Shown here: piece after piece, positions 59,245 through 64,000 of the stretch | Layout: the number at the start of each line of letters is the position of its first letter | Numbering within the stretch: the stretch's first letter is position 1 | Source: Anaeramoeba flamelloides | Lineage: Eukaryota; Metamonada; Anaeramoebidae | Length of the DNA: 64,000 bases | Reading direction: 5' to 3' | Assembly (NCBI GenBank): GCA_027625915.1 | Contig: JANTQA010000042.1 | Location: 1,004,001-1,068,000, forward strand | Notes under the pieces: generated by a model | The model's input: only the letters and a program-made list of their open reading frames with translations | The model's database searches: none | Told to the model about the DNA's origin: nothing | Program-made: the position numbers and the translations under genes

Positions 59245-59336
59245 TTATCTGAGCTGTTTTTCTTCTTGTACCAAGACAACATCCAATCTACTACCAAATA
59301 GTATACTTAAGTTCAAATCAATTTTGAAGGTAACAC
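59245..59336 (-). CDS. Candidate terminal exon of an unrecognised minus-strand gene
   Basis: The minus strand reads VTFKIDLNLSILFGSRLDVV then LVQEEKQLR and TAA, after a possible CCAAG acceptor. The mixed composition looks coding. No upstream exon could be linked with confidence, and no family is recognised. It may be the 3' part of the gene whose first exon is 62451-62284. Confidence 0.3.
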
Positions 59337-60355
59337 CTTGGTTTTTTCAGTAAAATTTAAATTATTAATGGTAATTAGTTCAAATTTGTTAAAAATTTTC
59401 ATAATTTTTTTTTAATTTTTTGTTTATTTGTTGATTAAAATTTTTTTCACAAGAATTTACTCCTTTTTTTGAGATTAATTTTCCAGCTTTTCCTTTATTT
59501 TGGGAATTTCTTTCAAAATAATCGAACTTTAAGAAACCAGTACAATATTTACGTATGGTTTATTATCAGTTACCTCGATCAATTAATGTTTAGGTATTCT
59601 GTCACGAAAAAACACGTTTTTTATTTTGAAACATGATTAAACTTTCTGGGAGACATTATTTTGACAATAGTAGTGACCAAAGATAATCTTTCTTAATATC
59701 GAAATAAAAATAATTCAGTAACAACCTACAGAAATTAATAAAATCTCATTTTTTTTTCACAAAGACTAACAAGAAGAATAAAAGAAAAATTCGGAAAAAT
59801 GTTTATTTCGAAGTAATTGTGTGAAACCCTTACCTTTTTTCCAGCATCTTATTAATTTTAATATTATTGAAGCATGTGTAATGAAAATTTTCTTTTACTA
59901 ATTAGAAAAAGAGAGTTTTACCTTGACAATGAAAGTAAAAAAATATCAGGATGGTTAATTATTAACCAATTCTATGTTCTATATTGACTATAATATAATA
60001 TCTTAGCCCATAAAAATGATCGAAACACAGCCAAAGCAAAGAAAAGCTAAAAATTTTTATTTTTGGAATTTTGAGTGAAAATTCAAAACACTTTTGTTTA
60101 TTGAAAAAATCTTCAAAATTTCACTTAAAATGGTTCGAAAATCAAAATTATCATTATACCTAGTCCATATCCAAATCACTACTCATCATGATATAATTTA
60201 CTCCAAGTGTACTTATACATAAGAAAAGAAAAGTAATTTAGATTAGTTACTAAAATATTTATTTTTTGGAAATAGAATATACAATATCAATACATACATA
60301 CATACATACATATATATATATATATCACATGTATGACGATTTTTTTGATTTCATG

Positions 60356-60394
60356 AAACGCGTTGGCGCACGCGTGAGCGACGCGTAATACCCG
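60356..60394. promoter_or_regulatory. GC-rich islet with three ACGCGT palindromes between (TA)n tracts
   Basis: ACGCGT occurs at 60358, 60370 and 60381, spaced 12 and 11 bp, within AACGCGTTGGCGCACGCG and following bases. (TA)n tracts lie at 60309-60326 and 60401-60436. ACGCGT is the MluI cell-cycle box bound by MBF in fungi; that role here is only an analogy. It is the most CpG-dense spot in the window. Confidence 0.45.
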
Positions 60395-60400
60395 CTTCTT

Positions 60401-60440
<40 letters not shown>

Positions 60441-61995
60441 AGGGATGTTTTTGTTAAGGATAAAACTAGAAAACAATCCTCAAATTCCAATGGTTACAAA
60501 TACGTACATATTAGATTTAAAATTACAAAAAAAAAAAAAAAACTAATTTGAAACTTTATTAATCTTACATATCTCAAAATATTTAATTATTATCACCAAA
60601 AAAAATCCAATTAATACAATATACAAATAAGTAAAATAACCGGAAAAAATCATTTATTCTATATAATTAATAGAGTTTGTGACCAAAAATGAAATTATCA
60701 ATAAAAACTTGAATAAAAATTTATTTTGAGGTAATGAAATACATTTTAAAAATAAAATTTATGATCGATCACAAAAAAATATAAAGATTTATACTAAAAA
60801 AAAATAATCAACAAAATAATAATGATTGTACCTAAAATGTACCAGTCACTCTAATTTAAATCTACTGTATTTGTGAAAGGGAGTTGTTATTTTACCTTCT
60901 TGATTAATCAGTTTCCACTTGTTATTTTAAAAGTAAATAAACGGTATAATAAAATATGCGAATTTATTAAAGAAAGAATATTCTAATACTTGAAAATATC
61001 TAAAAAAGTGAAAGGGTTTATTACTTAGTTTAACCAAATTTGGAATTTGTTCCTACGTTAACGTAAAGAATATTTTTTTTTAAAAAAAAAGTATTAAGTA
61101 GAAATTTTGGATAAAAATTAGCAACAAAAGAGTTATTTAAAAAGAATTTTTGTTACACATAAAAAATAAAAAATGAAATTATTTTTTAACATACCAGAAT
61201 AAATAATACCTAAGGAACTAACTGTTAAGCAATACGACTGATGATGATGGATTAAGTAAAAAAAAAATTAGGTGTAAAATTGTTTTAAATAATCAAAAAA
61301 AAAAATTAATTCAATTGTCTTGCTCATAAGTTGAGGAGAATTAATGGGATGAAAAAAAATTACTGATCACATTTCCCATATTAGTAAATTTGAAAAAAAA
61401 TTTTTTTTAAGTTAATAATTTTTAATATAATATTTTTTATGATCAATAAAAAATATTATTGGGAGGGATATAATCACAATACAAAAAATTTGGATGAAAT
61501 GATCTAATTAGGAAGTGGTAAAGAAATTGAAATTTTGACCTAATTTTTTTCACAAAATAGTATTTTTTTTGAATTAAAAATATAATCTTTTACTCTGTTT
61601 TTAAAGTGTTTACAATTATAAGAGTTTTGAATGGGAAATCTAATTTTATTTTTTTGGAGTTACAAAAATCAAAAATTAAACTTTTTTCATGGGGTTTTAA
61701 AATACAAATGCTCCCACCTAAAACAGAAATCATGAACACCCTTGTTTTCCTACACTATAAAGCAATTACACCCTGTACGATATATAAAAGTTTTTTTTCG
61801 TTGTTTTGAAGTTTTTTCGTTTGTGTTTTTTCATATCCAAGAAACGAAAAGTATGATTTCAAAAAAATTCGAGAACTTTTTCAAAAAACAAAAAACGAAA
61901 ACAATGAATGAAACGAAAAAACATATAAAAAATTAGAAAAAAAGCGATTTTATAAGTCTTTCATTGTTTTAAAACGAAAAACCGTAATACCTGTC

Positions 61996-62026
<31 letters not shown>

Positions 62027-62283
62027 CCTTTTCAAAAAAAACTGAACAGAAATTTTCAAGAATTATTCATAATTGAATCAAATTAATTGTAGTATCATTC
62101 TAAAATATAAGAAACTCTTTAAAAAATAAAAAAAAACACTCAAAAGAATCTTTAAAACTCAATAAAACAAAACAATAAAAATTAAAATTAAATATCTTAA
62201 AAATTGGTATACCATTTTATTTGGAATGAGAAATCTCAATTTTGTAAATTGTAGGGGGAAAAAAATATATTATCAATAATTAC

Positions 62284-62451
62284 CTTTGAACAAGTCGAAT
62301 TGGGAAAAAGTTCTTTACAATTTATTGATAACTCTTGACACGTCAAACTTTTATTCTTTAAAGTCCCATTTTCAAGATAAAGCAACAATTCATCTGGGTA
62401 TTCTGTTGGTATTGTTTTTTTTTTCTTTCTTTTCTCTTTTCTTTGTTCCAT
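62284..62451 (-). CDS. First exon of an unrecognised protein
   Basis: ATG at 62451 opens 56 codons: a basic start (MEQRKEKRKKKKTIPTEYPD) then ELLLYLENGTLKNKSLTCQE and NCKELFPNSTCSK, ending at a likely donor GTAATT in phase 0. Unspliced, the frame runs on to a stop at 62236. The sequence after residue 12 looks like a folded domain, but I cannot name it. The Lys-rich start could be a nuclear signal. It lies downstream of the G-beta gene on the same strand, 830 bp away. Confidence 0.55.
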
Positions 62452-63281
62452 ATATCAATCCAATAATGGTCTTTCTTAATTCCTATATCTAACTCATTTG
62501 AAACCAAACTTAAACTTTTTCCATTTTTATACTGGCAGATTATTTCAAATTTGGTTTCTTCTTATCTTGTTTTTTTCATTTTCCAACAGTTCAATATTCA
62601 TAAATAAAAAAACAAAAAATGAAAAAATGAATAATTCAAATGAAAATCACCAATAAGTAATTATCTTATTAACAATCAAATTCGATAACATTGGTGATTT
62701 GAGAAGTGCCCTTTTGTTTGAAAAAGAGTTTTTATATATAAATATTTATTTTTGCAATGTATTGAATAAAAAATTGATTTTGAATTTTAAAGAAAAAAAT
62801 TTTCAAATTTAGGATCTTACTAATTTCAAATTGGAAAATATTAATGAAAAAAGGAGTTTTCACATTTTTTTTATTACTTGTTACTACCACTTTAAATACA
62901 ATTGATTTATTAGCTTTATTTTTATTTAAAAAAAAACAACAAATAGGAAAACATTTAATTCTTTTTATCGATAAAAAATATTTATCTTTATGAAATAGTA
63001 TTAGAAACTTTTATAAAAGCCTAAATATTTTAAAAAATGAAAACAAAAGAAACAAGAGTTTGTAGAAAAATTAAAAAAAAAAATTTATTTAATATTTGAT
63101 AACAAAAATTTAAAATAATTTTGAAAAATTTTCCCTTTGATTGATTTTTTTTTTTTTAAATTTGCACGTAAATTTCTTATTGGAATGCTCTAAATGAGGA
63201 ATTTTAAAGATAAAGAAAAATTAATCAAATGAAACAAAAAATTAAATAAAATAAAATAAAATAAAAAAAATAAAGATATAA
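62452..63281. other. Intergenic spacer
   Basis: AT-rich DNA between the end of the G-beta gene and the start of the next minus-strand gene. The promoter of the latter must be here but no motif is clear. No repeat or RNA gene seen. Confidence 0.5.
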
Positions 63282-63741
63282 TTAAGCCCAAATTTTTAAT
63301 TCCTTATCCCAACTTCCTGTAACCAATGCCATTCCATCTTTTGAAACACCTAAGCAAGAAACACGGTTGCTATGTTCTTCCAAAATTGCTGTATCGTTTC
63401 CTTTCAAAACATCCCAAACGTGGACAGAAAAATTATCATAACCAGCAAACATTAATCTACCTGAAATTGAAAATGCGACTGAAGAAATACCACAAAGAAT
63501 ATTATCATTTGTATATTCCATTAATTCCCTTCCAGCTCTAATATCAAACAACCTACAAGTTGCATCATCAGATCCGGTTCCAAATGCATTACCATCAGGA
63601 AAAAATTGAACTGAATTAATATCCGATTGATGCCCTTCAAAAGTTGCTTCGCAAGTTCCAGATCTAAGATCCCATAATTTTGAAGTTGCATCGCATGCCC
63701 CACTAGCAAATGTATTTGTGTCACCTGGCTTTAAATCCAAA
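63282..63741 (-). CDS. Heterotrimeric G-protein beta subunit, last exon
   Basis: G-beta is a seven-bladed WD40 propeller that pairs with G-gamma and carries receptor signals at the plasma membrane. This exon gives the last 153 residues, about WD repeats 5-7: [77 protein letters not shown] and [18 protein letters not shown], ending [10 protein letters not shown] and TAA. This is characteristic of true G-beta ([23 protein letters not shown]), not a generic WD protein. The exon begins at 63741 after ATTTAG, in phase 2; the earlier exons lie beyond the right edge of the window. Confidence 0.93.
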
Positions 63742-64000
63742 CTAAATATTTTTGTTTTTCAGAATTTAGGAAATAGCAAGAATTGAGATTAAGAAATGAG
63801 TTTATGGTGGTAAATGAAAATGAAAATAAAAATTATAATGTAATTGGGTTTATAACTCTCAAAATTTTGAATTAATATGAACTCTGTTTTAGTTAAAGCT
63901 TCTTAGTTTTTTGTTTTTTTTTTTTAATTTTGCATTTATTAATAAAACAGAAAACCTCAAGATAAATAGTCACTTGAAGATATTCTTAAATTCTTGATGA
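63742..64000 (-). other. Partial intron of the G-beta gene
   Basis: The minus strand upstream of the acceptor has no open coding stretch up to the window edge, so this intron exceeds 259 bp. Confidence 0.6.

Larger units (their letters stand above)
58123..62235. other. Intergenic or intronic region downstream of RPL32
   Basis: 4.1 kb of AT-rich DNA with long T runs (58175, 58314, 58340), (TA)n tracts and a GC-rich islet at 60356. One coding-like minus exon candidate is at 59245-59336; it could belong to the gene starting at 62451. I see no RNA gene. The ORF at 61606 has no support. Confidence 0.45.

Overview
The window is nuclear DNA from a very AT-rich, intron-bearing protist. The evidence is spliced genes with GT..AG introns, standard stop codons, eukaryote-only proteins (ATG4, proteasome Rpn13, heterotrimeric G-protein beta, ribosomal L32e) and dense homopolymer, (TA)n and MITE content. 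A BTB-BACK protein and very AT-rich long introns suggest an amoeboid protist of the Anaeramoeba kind. That is a guess from flavour; no species marker is present.

Genes, left to right: (1) a doubtful minus-strand gene end (191-519). (2) A plus-strand ATG4 autophagy protease (2178-14053, possibly from 1791), rebuilt here from seven or eight exons and split by two introns of about 4.5-4.7 kb full of transposon debris. (3) A minus-strand signal-peptide, Cys-rich, single-pass membrane protein (27796 to 18436), apparently split by one 8.8 kb intron. (4) A tiny two-exon plus-strand gene for a 65-residue protein (34311-34720). (5) A minus-strand NADAR/YbiA-like protein (34998-35675). (6) A complete five-exon minus-strand Rpn13/ADRM1 (43376 to 40640). 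(7) A minus-strand BTB-BACK protein probably fused by a 132 bp intron to a glutamine-amidotransferase-like domain (50726 to 49101). (8) Two-exon plus-strand RPL32 (57595-58122). (9) The first exon of an unrecognised minus-strand gene (62284-62451). (10) The last exon of a minus-strand G-beta gene (63282-63741) that continues beyond the window.

The rest is accessory DNA. There are four non-LTR retrotransposon (LINE) remnants. There are Tc1/mariner-type elements sharing a TATAAACT...GGGGC terminal repeat, one keeping a broken DD34E transposase. Several MITE families have two or more copies here, one with apparently perfect 86 bp terminal repeats. A 630 bp foldback lies in an RPN13 intron. The most unusual component is a dispersed module made of strings of AT-rich palindromes separated by CTAACG/CCTAG joints and headed by AAGTGCCGTAGAGTGCC. 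Two such modules sit inside one LINE copy where a sister LINE copy lacks them.

The genes do not form an evident pathway. ATG4 (autophagy) and Rpn13 (proteasome) both serve protein turnover, but nothing suggests co-regulation. Exon boundaries were chosen by reading-frame continuity and family similarity, by eye. No alignment or database search was run.
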